This document shows, piece by piece, positions 43,930-51,333 of a stretch of DNA of 64,000 nt. The notes beneath the pieces are model-generated. The model made no database searches. It saw nothing but the letters and a program-made list of their open reading frames with translations, and had not been told where the DNA came from. The stretch comes from Versatilivorator sp963663845 (GTDB lineage: Bacteria; Acidobacteriota; Terriglobia; Versatilivoradales; Versatilivoraceae): contig OY760650.2 of assembly GCA_963663845.2 (NCBI GenBank), forward strand, positions 4,712,001-4,776,000. The letters run 5' to 3'. The translations under genes and the position numbers were made by a program. Within the stretch, counting starts at the first letter, position 1; every line of letters begins with the position of its first letter.

Positions 43930-44378
43930 CCGGCGATCCCCAATTCAGAGAGTTCCTCGTCGTCGCTGTCGGTCCACGGATTGCTCTCGACGGCGCTCTT
44001 CAGGGTGTCGTCTCGCCAGATTTCCAGGTAGTCCATGGAACCTACCACCCTGACTTCATCTTCGAGCCGGGCGGACTCTCTCAACCCCTGAGGCAGCAGC
44101 AACCGACCTTGGCTGTCCATCAAGGCCTTCTGGCCGTAGTAGCTGGTGGCGCGCAGGAATTTCTTGACGACCGGCTTTTTCGCGCCGAGATTTGCAATGT
44201 TCTTTTCCAGTTCGTCCCAGACGTCGAAGGGATAGAGCCGGATGCAGTCTCCCTGGAGGCTGGTGACATAGAACTCGTTTCCATGTTCCCGTTCGATTTC
44301 GGAGCGAAAACCCATGGGCAGCTTGATGCGGCCTTTCCCGTCCAGCTTGGTGGTTTGGCTTCCCCTCAGTTGCAACAT
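43926..44378 (-). CDS. mraZ: Transcriptional regulator MraZ
   Basis: Seen: 150 residues from ATG 44378; the frame is open 26 codons earlier but without MraZ sequence. Two AbrB-like half-domains: KLDGKGRIKLPMGFRSEI and LMDSQGRLLLPQGLRESA. Known: MraZ binds repeated TGG-type boxes at its own promoter and controls the dcw cluster as a ring-shaped oligomer. First gene of the cluster here; four GTGG boxes in a 45-base stretch upstream fit that role. The C-terminal acidic tail (WTDSDDEELSEL) is longer than average. Confidence 0.96.
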   Translation of the reverse strand: MLQLRGSQTTKLDGKGRIKLPMGFRSEIEREHGNEFYVTSLQGDCIRLYPFDVWDELEKNIANLGAKKPVVKKFLRATSYYGQKALMDSQGRLLLPQGLRESARLEDEVRVVGSMDYLEIWRDDTLKSAVESNPWTDSDDEELSELGIAG

Positions 44379-44441
44379 GGGACGAAACTCCGAAGCGGCC
44401 CGCAATCGGGAGACGAGAAAGCCCTCGATGCGAACCCGAGA

Positions 44442-44486
44442 TCCACAAAAGACCACAAAAGTCTTTTCTAGTCCACTTTACTCCAC
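44442..44486 (-). promoter_or_regulatory. Probable MraZ operator: four phased GTGG boxes
   Basis: On the minus strand GTGGA (44486), GTGGA (44476), GTGGT (44456) and GTGGA (44446) start 10, 20 and 10 bases apart, so all face the same side of the helix. They lie just after the -10 element and 64-108 bases before the mraZ start. Known: MraZ recognises repeated GTGG/TGGG boxes with about 10-base spacing. Binding here is inference. Confidence 0.7.
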
Positions 44487-44489
44487 ATC

Positions 44490-44517
44490 AGTCTACGGGT
44501 TCCAGCGGTGGAGTCAA
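44490..44517 (-). promoter_or_regulatory. dcw cluster promoter upstream of mraZ
   Basis: Minus strand TTGACT (44517-44512, five of six) and TAGACT (44495-44490, four of six), 16 bases apart. The predicted start falls on the first GTGG box, consistent with repression or autoregulation by MraZ. Confidence 0.6.
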
Positions 44518-44644
44518 GCAGTTTATTTTGTCGGGGGCGAACTTTTTTCTGGTAGGCTGGGGGCAGGCCGAGGGTGACTGTTCCATGGAGGAAAGGCCCG
44601 GCCTGAAGCCTCGGAGCAGTGATCGGGGCAAGGTGGATTCCGAC

Positions 44645-45418
44645 ATGACTTCCCATTCGATTCCCGCTTTGGCCGGCTCCTGGCGGATCGCCGGGGCTTG
44701 CCTGGCTCTGCTCTGTGCGCCAGCCACGGTCTCTCTGGGCCATCCTTCGCCCCAGCCGAGCCAGGCGGGCAAGTTCCCGGTGGGGTTCTTGACCTCCAAG
44801 GGCAGCCTGCAATTGACCGGCCGGGTCGACTGGGGGCGAGGCGGACGGTCCCCGTTCCCCATGATCTACGATGGAACCAGGATCCATAGCAAGAACGGCA
44901 AAGCCGAGTTGGAACTACTGGCGGGGGGCCGACTCGATCTCTGCCGGGACACCGACATGACGGTTCAGCAGCCGCGGTCTCCCTTCCTCTTTACCCTGCA
45001 CCAGGGCAGCGTGTCCTACGATCTGCCCGACTCCCGGGGAGATCTCTTCCTGACGCCCGACTTCATGATCAGAGTGGCTCCCGGCCCGCACCTTCAGGCG
45101 CGCGCCTACCGGGGCGAGATCAGCCTGGAGCCGGATGGAACCCTCTGCGTGCGATCGGAGCGGGGCCAATTGGAAATCACCGGCCAGGGCGACTCCCCGG
45201 TTCTCACCGTGCCGCCGGGTCCCGGGATGAGAGTGGCGCCCGGCCGGATGGCATCCCCGGAATATTTTCGCGATTGCCGGTGCGCCGGCCGGCTCCGTCC
45301 CGGAGAGCGCAACGGCCCGGGAGCGTCCGCCTACGGCTCCGCCGGCCCCTCCGGAAAGTCGCCCTGGAAAACCTTCCTGCGAACTCTGGTCAAGATCTTG
45401 ACCCTGGGTCTGGTGTAA
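44645..45418 (+). CDS. Exported FecR-like domain protein
   Basis: Seen: 257 residues from ATG 44645 (AAGGTGG upstream). Signal region GSWRIAGACLALLCAPATVSLG. The part from residue about 50 to 185 (GSLQLTGRVDW, KAELELLAGGRLDLCRDTDM, FTLHQGSVSYDLPDSRGDLF) has the alternating beta pattern of FecR-type domains. It ends with a Gly/Pro/Ser-rich stretch and a hydrophobic basic tail (FLRTLVKILTLGLV). Known: FecR domains occur in envelope signalling and in many uncharacterised secreted acidobacterial proteins. No sigma factor lies beside it, so signalling is not supported. It is divergent from mraZ, sharing a 266-base spacer. Confidence 0.7.
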   Translation: MTSHSIPALAGSWRIAGACLALLCAPATVSLGHPSPQPSQAGKFPVGFLTSKGSLQLTGRVDWGRGGRSPFPMIYDGTRIHSKNGKAELELLAGGRLDLCRDTDMTVQQPRSPFLFTLHQGSVSYDLPDSRGDLFLTPDFMIRVAPGPHLQARAYRGEISLEPDGTLCVRSERGQLEITGQGDSPVLTVPPGPGMRVAPGRMASPEYFRDCRCAGRLRPGERNGPGASAYGSAGPSGKSPWKTFLRTLVKILTLGLV

Positions 45419-45479
45419 ACGGGCAGGTGGCCGGAACATTGCGCCCCCGCCGCGGCATGGCGGGCCGGGGAGTCTCTTC

Positions 45480-46565
45480 GTGAAAGCCGGAATCATCGGG
45501 TTCCCTTCGTCGGGCAAATCCACCCTCTTCAAGATCCTGACCGGGGCGGGAGTCGGCCCCGCCGCCCAATTCCGCAAAGTGGGAGGACCGGCGGTCGGCG
45601 TGGCCACCGTCCCCGATTCGCGCCTGGACCGGCTGTCGGCTCTCTTCCGGCCCAGGAAGACGACCCCGGCCGTGATCGAAACCCTGGACGTCCCCTCCTT
45701 CAACCAGGGCGCCGCCGCTCCGGAGATTCGGCTGGAAGATTTCCGCAACCTGGACGTCCTGGTGCACGTGGTTCGAGCCTTCGACGAAGAGCCTTCGCCA
45801 CAGGGCGAAGTCTCGGGGGCTGCGGAAGGGAGCATCATCGAGTTGGATCTGGAACTCATCCTGGGCGACCTGACCGTGATCGAAAGACGGCTGGAACGCC
45901 TGGAAAAGGATCTCAAGAAGATGAAGAATCCGGATCTGATCGGGGAAGACAGGCTGCTTCGAAAATGCCGGCAGTGGTTGGAACAGGAAAAGCCCCTTCG
46001 ATCTCTCACGCTCACCGGGGAAGAGAAGAAGCGCCTTCGGGGGTTCTCCTTCCTGTCGGAAAAACCGGTGCTGCACGTGCTCAACCTCCACGACGGCGCT
46101 GCGCCGCGGATTTCGCGCCTGGCCGAGACCTACCGGCTCAAGACCCTGGCCGGCCAACCGAATGTCGAGCTGACAGCCGTTTGTGGCAAACTGGAAGCGG
46201 AGCTGGCGGAGTTGACCGAGGAGGAGGTCGAGGAATTTCTGACCGACTATGGCCTGGCCGAGTCGGGACTTGTTCGGCTGATCCGGACCACCTACCGGCT
46301 TCTGGGACTGATTTCCTTCTTCACCATCGGGAAGGAGGAGTGTCGGGCATGGACCATCCCCAGGGGGACACCGGCTCTCAAGGCGGCCGGCGCGGTCCAC
46401 ACCGACATGGAGAGGTGCTTTATCCGGGCCGAAGTGATTCCCTGGAATGTGTTGCTGGAGGTCAAGTCCCTCTCCGCCGCCCGACAGCGAGGACTACTCC
46501 GGCTGGAAGGGAAGGAGTATCCGGTTCAGGACGGCGAGACCCTTCACTTTCGGCACAGCGCTTGA
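45480..46565 (+). CDS. YchF/OLA1-type GTPase, divergent
   Basis: Seen: 361 residues from GTG 45480; YchF proteins are about 363. G1 is GFPSSGKSTLFKILTG. VLVHVVRAFDEE, the helical coiled region (LTVIERRLERLEKDLKKMKN), KPVLHVLNL and a C-terminal TGS domain (LISFFTIGKEECRAWTIPRG, AAGAVHTDMERCFIRAEVI) match YchF in order. Odd: the usual NVGKST loop is SSGKST, and the G3 region, normally VDIAGL, reads ETLDVPSF. Known: YchF binds ATP or GTP and the ribosome and affects stress responses. The symbol is left out because two G motifs differ and a second, canonical ychF may exist elsewhere. Confidence 0.85.
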   Translation: MKAGIIGFPSSGKSTLFKILTGAGVGPAAQFRKVGGPAVGVATVPDSRLDRLSALFRPRKTTPAVIETLDVPSFNQGAAAPEIRLEDFRNLDVLVHVVRAFDEEPSPQGEVSGAAEGSIIELDLELILGDLTVIERRLERLEKDLKKMKNPDLIGEDRLLRKCRQWLEQEKPLRSLTLTGEEKKRLRGFSFLSEKPVLHVLNLHDGAAPRISRLAETYRLKTLAGQPNVELTAVCGKLEAELAELTEEEVEEFLTDYGLAESGLVRLIRTTYRLLGLISFFTIGKEECRAWTIPRGTPALKAAGAVHTDMERCFIRAEVIPWNVLLEVKSLSAARQRGLLRLEGKEYPVQDGETLHFRHSA

Positions 46566-46584
46566 CCAAGCGGGAGGTGCTGTC

Positions 46585-46974
46585 TTGCCTGACGAAGTTC
46601 TGGTATTGGCGGACGATCTTTTCTTTTCGAGCAAAATCGCCTCCACGGCCCGGCTGTGCTCCGTCCCCGCCCGGATTCTGAAGACTCCGCGGGAACTCCT
46701 CCAATGCGCCGACCCGGAGAAAGCCAGGCTCATCATCGTCGACCTCAACGGGCGCACGACCGAGCCGGTTCGCGCCATTCAGCAACTCAAGGGTTCGTCC
46801 GGACCGGATGCGATTCCCGTGCTGGCTTACTTTTCCCACGTGCAGACCGAGCTTGCCGAGGAAGCCCGCGAGGCCGGCGCCGACCGGGTCCTGCCCCGCT
46901 CCGCATTCTCCGCGCGCCTGGCCGGGATTTTGACGGACCCGGAGCCTTGTGGATTTGGGATTGTAGACTCTTGA
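46585..46974 (+). CDS. Small receiver-like (CheY-fold) protein, single domain
   Basis: Seen: 129 residues from TTG 46585 with GGGAGG seven bases upstream, 19 bases after the YchF-like gene. Pattern VLVLADDLFFSSKIASTARL, ARLIIVDLNGRT (strand 3 with an Asp at the phospho-acceptor place), IPVLAYFSHVQTELAEEARE and AGADRVLPRSAF (Lys of the usual KPF is Arg, and the acidic pair after strand 1 is one residue displaced). This resembles a response-regulator receiver with incomplete chemistry. No output domain and no kinase gene nearby. The last residues (FGIVDS) are coded by a palindromic spacer repeat. Confidence 0.7.
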   Translation: MPDEVLVLADDLFFSSKIASTARLCSVPARILKTPRELLQCADPEKARLIIVDLNGRTTEPVRAIQQLKGSSGPDAIPVLAYFSHVQTELAEEAREAGADRVLPRSAFSARLAGILTDPEPCGFGIVDS

Positions 46975-47039
46975 TTCTGGATTTGATTCGAGGCGAAACC
47001 AGTCGTCCCGGCTCCCCCAATCAACAATCGACAATTCCT
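46960..47039. repeat. Small palindromic element (family H) overlapping a gene end
   Basis: GGGATTGTAGACTCTTGATT at the left resembles the inverse of the right end (GGAATTGTCGATTGTTGATT on the minus strand). The stop of the receiver-like gene lies in it. Only one copy is in the window. Confidence 0.45.
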
Positions 47040-47045
47040 GCCGGG

Positions 47046-47336
47046 TCAGCGTTCCCGGATATACTTGATCTGGTGCTTGTAGATGAACATGTTGGCTTCG
47101 CGGTTGCGGGTCACCCGGATAAAGCGCTTGTCGTAGTACTCGATCCACCCTTCGATTTCTTCGTTGTTGAGCAGCTTCACCACCACCCGCCTCTTGTCGC
47201 GAACCAGGTTGTTCAGGTAGAGGGATTCCGCGTGGGTCTGATCTTCCACCTGGTGGGACCGAAGAATCGCCTCCGAGATCCCGTCGCGAGACCTGCCCGG
47301 GGCATTCTTGCGACGGTTCTTCTTGTTCGGGTTCAA
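47046..47336 (-). CDS. hfq: RNA chaperone Hfq
   Basis: Seen: 96 residues. After a basic Asn/Lys/Arg-rich N-terminus the Sm1 motif LYLNNLVRDKRRVVVKLLNN and the Sm2 motif IYKHQI follow, with RFIRV between. YKH at the pore is the Hfq hallmark. Known: a hexamer that pairs small RNAs with mRNAs. Odd: the usual Gln of the N-terminal NLQ pattern is absent and a 35-residue tail precedes the fold, whereas E. coli Hfq has its tail at the C-terminus. It stands alone on the minus strand between two plus-strand genes. miaA and hflX, its common neighbours, are not here. Confidence 0.85.
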   Translation of the reverse strand: MNPNKKNRRKNAPGRSRDGISEAILRSHQVEDQTHAESLYLNNLVRDKRRVVVKLLNNEEIEGWIEYYDKRFIRVTRNREANMFIYKHQIKYIRER

Positions 47337-47424
47337 GGCAAACTCCCTGGGGCCGAGCCGCCATCCTCATTCGGACCGGCTGGAATGATGATAGTATCCC
47401 TGGTCGATCAGAGCAAGGACGGCC

Positions 47425-47448
47425 AGCCTGCATTTCTCGCCGGGGGCG
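47425..47448 (+). repeat. Degenerate family A arm between hfq and asnS
   Basis: AGCCTGCATTTCTCGCCGGG keeps 17 of the first 20 family A positions. It lies in the divergent hfq-asnS spacer, 68 bases before asnS, not at a gene end. Confidence 0.45.
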
Positions 47449-47515
47449 CGCCAGGGTGCATCCTTGCGGAGGCCTGTCGGGAGGCGGCCGGGAAAAAGCC
47501 GGCGAAGGAGGAGTG

Positions 47516-48826
47516 ATGGCTGAAATCGCGATTCGGGACGCGGCCCATCACGAGGGAAACTCTGCGACCATCCGAGGATGGCTCTACCACCATCGATCGA
47601 GCGGAAGGATCATCTTCCTGGTTCTGCGAGACGGAACCGGGCTGATGCAGGCGATCGTCCTCAGGAACGCGGTTCCACCCGATGTATTCCAACAGGCCAG
47701 GGAGTTGACCCAGGAGTCCTCCCTCCAGGTCACGGGAGTGGTTCGAAGAGTCCCGGAAGGCAAGACGGCTCCGGGAGGCGTGGAGATGGAGGTCACGGAC
47801 TTGAAGACCATCCAGCGGGTTCCGGCGGAGCGACCCTTTCCCATCAGCCCCAAGCAACATGGCATCGAGTTCCTGCTGGACCAGCGCCACCTGTGGCTCC
47901 GGTCGTCCCGGCAGCACGCCATCCTCAAGGTCCGGCACGAAGTGATCGCCGCCACCCGAAATTTCTTCGATCAGCGCGGGTTTACCCTGGTCGACACTCC
48001 GATCTTCACCCCGGCCGCCTGCGAGGGCACCACCACCCTGTTCGAGGTCCCCTACTTCGATGAAAAGGCCTATCTGACTCAATCGGGGCAGCTCTACAAC
48101 GAGGCGGCAGCAGCGGCTTTCGGCAAGGTCTACTCCTTCGGTCCCACCTTCCGGGCCGAGAAATCGAAGACCCGCCGCCACCTCACCGAATTCTGGATGG
48201 TGGAGCCCGAGGTCGCCCATGCCACGCTGGAGGACATCCTGGTGCTGGCCGAAGACCTGATATCGGAGATCCTGAGCCGGGTGCTCGGCAACTGCGGCTC
48301 CCAACTCGCCACCCTGAACCGGGAACTGGAGCCGCTCCGCGGCATCGCCCCTCCCTTCCCCCGCCTCACCTACGACGAAGCCCTGTCCATCCTGAAATCC
48401 AAGGGCTCGAACCTCGAGTGGGGCAGCGATCTGGGCGGAGCCGACGAAACCCTGCTGGCCCGGCAGTTCGACCGTCCGGTCGTGGTTCACCGCTACCCTT
48501 CCCAGGCCAAGGCCTTCTACATGGAGCCTGACCCCCAGCGTCCGGAAGTGGCGCTTTCGGCCGACGTCCTGGCACCGGAGGGCTACGGCGAGATCATCGG
48601 CGGAGGGCAGAGGGCCACCAGCCTGGAGTTTCTCGGCCGGCGCATCCGGGAGCATCGCCTGCCGGCCGAGTCCTTCGAGTGGTACCTGGACCTGCGCCGA
48701 TACGGCAACTTCCCTCATTCGGGCTTCGGCATGGGCATCGAACGGGTAGTCGCCTGGATCTGCGGACTGGAACACGTCCGCGAGGCGATTCCCTTCCCCC
48801 GGACCATTTATCGGCTGACGCCGTAG
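47516..48826 (+). CDS. asnS: Asparaginyl-tRNA synthetase
   Basis: Seen: 436 residues from ATG 47516, preceded by AAGGAGGAG. N-terminal OB-fold (ATIRGWLYHHRSSGRIIFLV), class II motif 2 FGPTFRAEKSKTRRHLTEFW and motif 3 GFGMGIERVVAWICGL. The TEFWMVEPE stretch is AsnRS-like rather than AspRS-like. Known: charges tRNA-Asn with asparagine. Some bacteria rely on the amidotransferase route instead; this gene implies direct charging. The stop TAG is the first base triplet of a family F repeat. Confidence 0.95.
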   Translation: MAEIAIRDAAHHEGNSATIRGWLYHHRSSGRIIFLVLRDGTGLMQAIVLRNAVPPDVFQQARELTQESSLQVTGVVRRVPEGKTAPGGVEMEVTDLKTIQRVPAERPFPISPKQHGIEFLLDQRHLWLRSSRQHAILKVRHEVIAATRNFFDQRGFTLVDTPIFTPAACEGTTTLFEVPYFDEKAYLTQSGQLYNEAAAAAFGKVYSFGPTFRAEKSKTRRHLTEFWMVEPEVAHATLEDILVLAEDLISEILSRVLGNCGSQLATLNRELEPLRGIAPPFPRLTYDEALSILKSKGSNLEWGSDLGGADETLLARQFDRPVVVHRYPSQAKAFYMEPDPQRPEVALSADVLAPEGYGEIIGGGQRATSLEFLGRRIREHRLPAESFEWYLDLRRYGNFPHSGFGMGIERVVAWICGLEHVREAIPFPRTIYRLTP

Positions 48827-48991
48827 TGGTCAGTGGTTAGTGGTCAGTGGTTAGTGGTCAGTGGTTAGTGGTTAGCCGTGCCCCGGCCCTGGCGGGCGGA
48901 TCATGCGAGAGTGAAACAGGTTTTTTTGGTTGCTTAACGTGGCGATTGAATCACTATCCACTAGCCACTGGCCACTAGTCACTAATCACTA
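48824..48991. repeat. Family F palindromic element after asnS
   Basis: Left arm 48824-48875 is TAGTGGTCAGTGGTTAGTGG repeated; right arm 48950-48991 is inverted (CACTAGCCACTGGCCACTAG). TAG at the outer edge is the asnS stop. The centre holds a run of seven T. Same family as 21791-21966. Confidence 0.8.
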
Positions 48992-49058
48992 TTGGCCTGG
49001 CTGCACCGGCGTCCCATGGATTCCGGGCGCGACCGGGGTGCTTTGAGCAAGCTTTGCC

Positions 49059-50162
49059 ATGACAAAAACCACCGTGGGTCTGCTGTTCGGCGGCAGGTCC
49101 GGAGAACATGAAGTCTCGTTGCGGTCGGCGGCGTCGGTGTTGTCGGCCATCGACCGGGCCAAGTACGACGTCATCCCCATTGGAATTACCAAGGAGGGCG
49201 GCTGGCGCGCCGATCCGGGATTTCGGGAAGGCCGATTCCGCGAGATCCTGCAGCGGGGAACTCCCGTGCTGCTGCCCGCCGGGTCGGCGACCTCGGGGCG
49301 GTTGATTCAGATCGATGCCTCCGGTTCCCGGGGTGAACGGCAGACTTCGGTCGACGTGGTCTTCCCGGTGCTGCACGGACCCTTCGGAGAAGACGGCACC
49401 ATCCAGGGGTTGCTGGAGTTGGCCAATGTCCCCTACGTCGGCGCCGGCGTGCTGGGCTCCGCCGTGGCCATGGACAAGGACGTGATGAAGCGGCTGTTCC
49501 TGCAGGCGGGACTGCCGACCGCCCCCTTCCTGGCCTTCCAATGGGACCAATGGAGGCATCGGGGCCGGGAGTTGGAGCAGGACGTGGCGGTCAAGCTGGG
49601 CTACCCCTGCTTCGTGAAACCGGCCAACCTGGGGTCGTCCATCGGGATCAGCAAGGCGGAAGGGGCGGAGGAGCTCTCGGAGGCCCTGGCCCTGGCGGGC
49701 GAATTCGACGAAAAAGTCATCGTGGAGAAGGCCCTGGACGCACGGGAGATCGAGTGTTCCGTGCTGGGAAACACCGATCCGCAAGCCTCCCTCCCGGGTG
49801 AAATCATCCCCCGGTCGGGCTTCTACAACTACCAGGCCAAGTATCTGGACGATAGCGCCGAACTGGTCGTTCCCGCGCCGCTCCGGCCGGACCAGGTGGA
49901 AAAGATCCAGCAACTGGCGCTGAGGTCCTTCCAGGTACTAGAGTGCCAGGGAATGGCCCGGGTCGACTTCTTCCTGGAAAGGGCCACGGAAGAGATCCAT
50001 GTCAATGAAATCAATACCATCCCCGGATTCACCTCGATCAGCATGTATCCCAAGCTGTGGCAGGCCAGCGGGCTGCCCTATTCCGAGCTGATCGACCGGC
50101 TCATCCAGTTGGCTCTGGAACGCCATCGGCGGCGGCAATCCAGGCGGACCGACGGCGGTTGA
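49059..50162 (+). CDS. ddl: D-alanine--D-alanine ligase
   Basis: Seen: 367 residues. GLLFGGRSGEHEVSLRSA is the Ddl N-terminus, VFPVLHGPFGEDGTIQGLLE the second signature, FVKPANLGSSIGISKA the ATP-grasp loop and VNEINTIPGFTSISMYPKLW the C-terminal metal and D-Ala site. Tyr-rich QAKYLD points to a D-Ala-D-Ala rather than D-lactate enzyme. Known: supplies the dipeptide to MurF. It stands outside the dcw cluster, about 4.7 kb from mraZ. Confidence 0.96.
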   Translation: MTKTTVGLLFGGRSGEHEVSLRSAASVLSAIDRAKYDVIPIGITKEGGWRADPGFREGRFREILQRGTPVLLPAGSATSGRLIQIDASGSRGERQTSVDVVFPVLHGPFGEDGTIQGLLELANVPYVGAGVLGSAVAMDKDVMKRLFLQAGLPTAPFLAFQWDQWRHRGRELEQDVAVKLGYPCFVKPANLGSSIGISKAEGAEELSEALALAGEFDEKVIVEKALDAREIECSVLGNTDPQASLPGEIIPRSGFYNYQAKYLDDSAELVVPAPLRPDQVEKIQQLALRSFQVLECQGMARVDFFLERATEEIHVNEINTIPGFTSISMYPKLWQASGLPYSELIDRLIQLALERHRRRQSRRTDGG

Positions 50163-50197
50163 GCCGGGGCGAGGCCATGTTCCCGAGCGCCCTGGAT

Positions 50198-50557
50198 TCA
50201 GCGGAACCCCCGCTTGACCCGTTTCTTGATTTTTCGGGCCAGTTTCTCGAGGTCCTCGGCCTTCTTGAAGATTCCTATCGAGTAGGTATGGGGACTGGAA
50301 TTCTGAATCATTTCCCTGAGCTGAGCGGATCCCTCCGCCAGCTTCTCCGAGTCGCTTTTCAGCTTCCGAAAGGCCTCCCGCAACCTCTGCGAATTCATCT
50401 TGGCCCGTTGATCGGCGGAAAGCCCCGTTCGGCCCGCGGGGGTGGTCGTGGTGGAGAAGCTCGGGGGAATCGCCGGAACGGTTTGCCCTTGGTGAGGGCG
50501 GCAAGGAACCACCAGAAACAGGCTTCCAAGAAAGGCCAACCCAAGCTGTGCTCTCAT
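50198..50557 (-). CDS. Small exported coiled-coil protein, unknown function
   Basis: Seen: 119 residues from ATG 50557 (AAGGAG about nine bases upstream). Signal peptide AQLGLAFLGSLFLVVP, a Pro/Thr/Ser-rich linker, then a helical charged region (MNSQRLREAFRKLKSDSEKL, KKAEDLEKLARKIKKRVKRG) likely to form a coiled coil. No family is recognised. It is transcribed alone, against both neighbours. A much longer frame upstream is not supported by a start site. Confidence 0.65.
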   Translation of the reverse strand: MRAQLGLAFLGSLFLVVPCRPHQGQTVPAIPPSFSTTTTPAGRTGLSADQRAKMNSQRLREAFRKLKSDSEKLAEGSAQLREMIQNSSPHTYSIGIFKKAEDLEKLARKIKKRVKRGFR

Positions 50558-50697
50558 GAACCGGCTCCTTTTCTTCGGGTGATGACTCTGTGGAGTAAAC
50601 TGTATTGTGACGGTCTTGTCAATTCGGACCTGTTGCCTGCCGGGCAGGCGTTTCAATCCGCATTCCGATCGAAATCCGTTGTTGCGATGAGGGCCCC

Positions 50698-51309
50698 GTG
50701 AAAGAGGTTTTGCTCGAGATCCAAGGCTGGTTTCTGGCGCTGACCGGGCCTCTGGGAGGGTGGGCGCTGCTGCTGATCGCGCTGGTCGACTCCTCATTCC
50801 TCTCGCTTCCGGAAGTGAACGACATTCTGATCATCACCCTGTCGATCCAGTCCCCCGACCAGATGCTGTTCTTCTGCTCCATGACCACCATCGGCTCCGT
50901 TCTGGGCTGCATGATGCTCTATCTTGCCGGACGCAAGGGCGGAGCGGTGCTGGCGCGCAAGAAGCTCGCGCCCCGCCAGTTGGAAAGAATCGGCGGCTGG
51001 TATCGCCGCTACGGCATTCTGGCCGTGATTGTTCCGTCCATCCTGCCGCCGCCCACACCCTTCAAGATCTTTGTCCTGAGCGCCAGCATCTTCAAGGTCA
51101 GCCCCGCCAGGTTCCTTGTGGCCATCGCGCTGGGTCGAGGGTTTCGTTATTTCCTGCAAGGATACCTGGCCGTCAGATACGGCCAGCAGGCGCTCTACTA
51201 CATGAGACACCACTACCCCACCATAGCCTGGGCGATCCTGGCCTTGTTGGTGTCGGGGGGCCTCATTCTTCTGCTGGTTCGCCGGTTTCGACGCGCTCAA
51301 ATCAGTTGA
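50698..51309 (+). CDS. VTT/DedA-like (SNARE-associated type) membrane protein
   Basis: Seen: 203 residues from GTG 50698. Four or five membrane segments. LIALVDSSFLSLPEVNDILI, GSVLGCMMLYLAGRKGG and the arginine-bearing LGRGFRYFLQGYLAVRYG match the VTT/DedA fold with its re-entrant loops. Known: such proteins move lipids, for example undecaprenyl phosphate or phosphatidylethanolamine, across membranes. It lies 24 bases before the LolB-like lipoprotein gene, so it may be the first gene of that cluster, fitting a lipid-related theme. Confidence 0.82.
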   Translation: MKEVLLEIQGWFLALTGPLGGWALLLIALVDSSFLSLPEVNDILIITLSIQSPDQMLFFCSMTTIGSVLGCMMLYLAGRKGGAVLARKKLAPRQLERIGGWYRRYGILAVIVPSILPPPTPFKIFVLSASIFKVSPARFLVAIALGRGFRYFLQGYLAVRYGQQALYYMRHHYPTIAWAILALLVSGGLILLLVRRFRRAQIS

Positions 51310-51333
51310 CGCCATTCCGACTGATCTAGTAAC

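Noticed and set aside
48824..48991. Regular GTGGTCAGTGGTTA units looked like a possible CRISPR array
   Set aside because: Units are contiguous without spacers and are arranged as inverted arms; no cas gene nearby.
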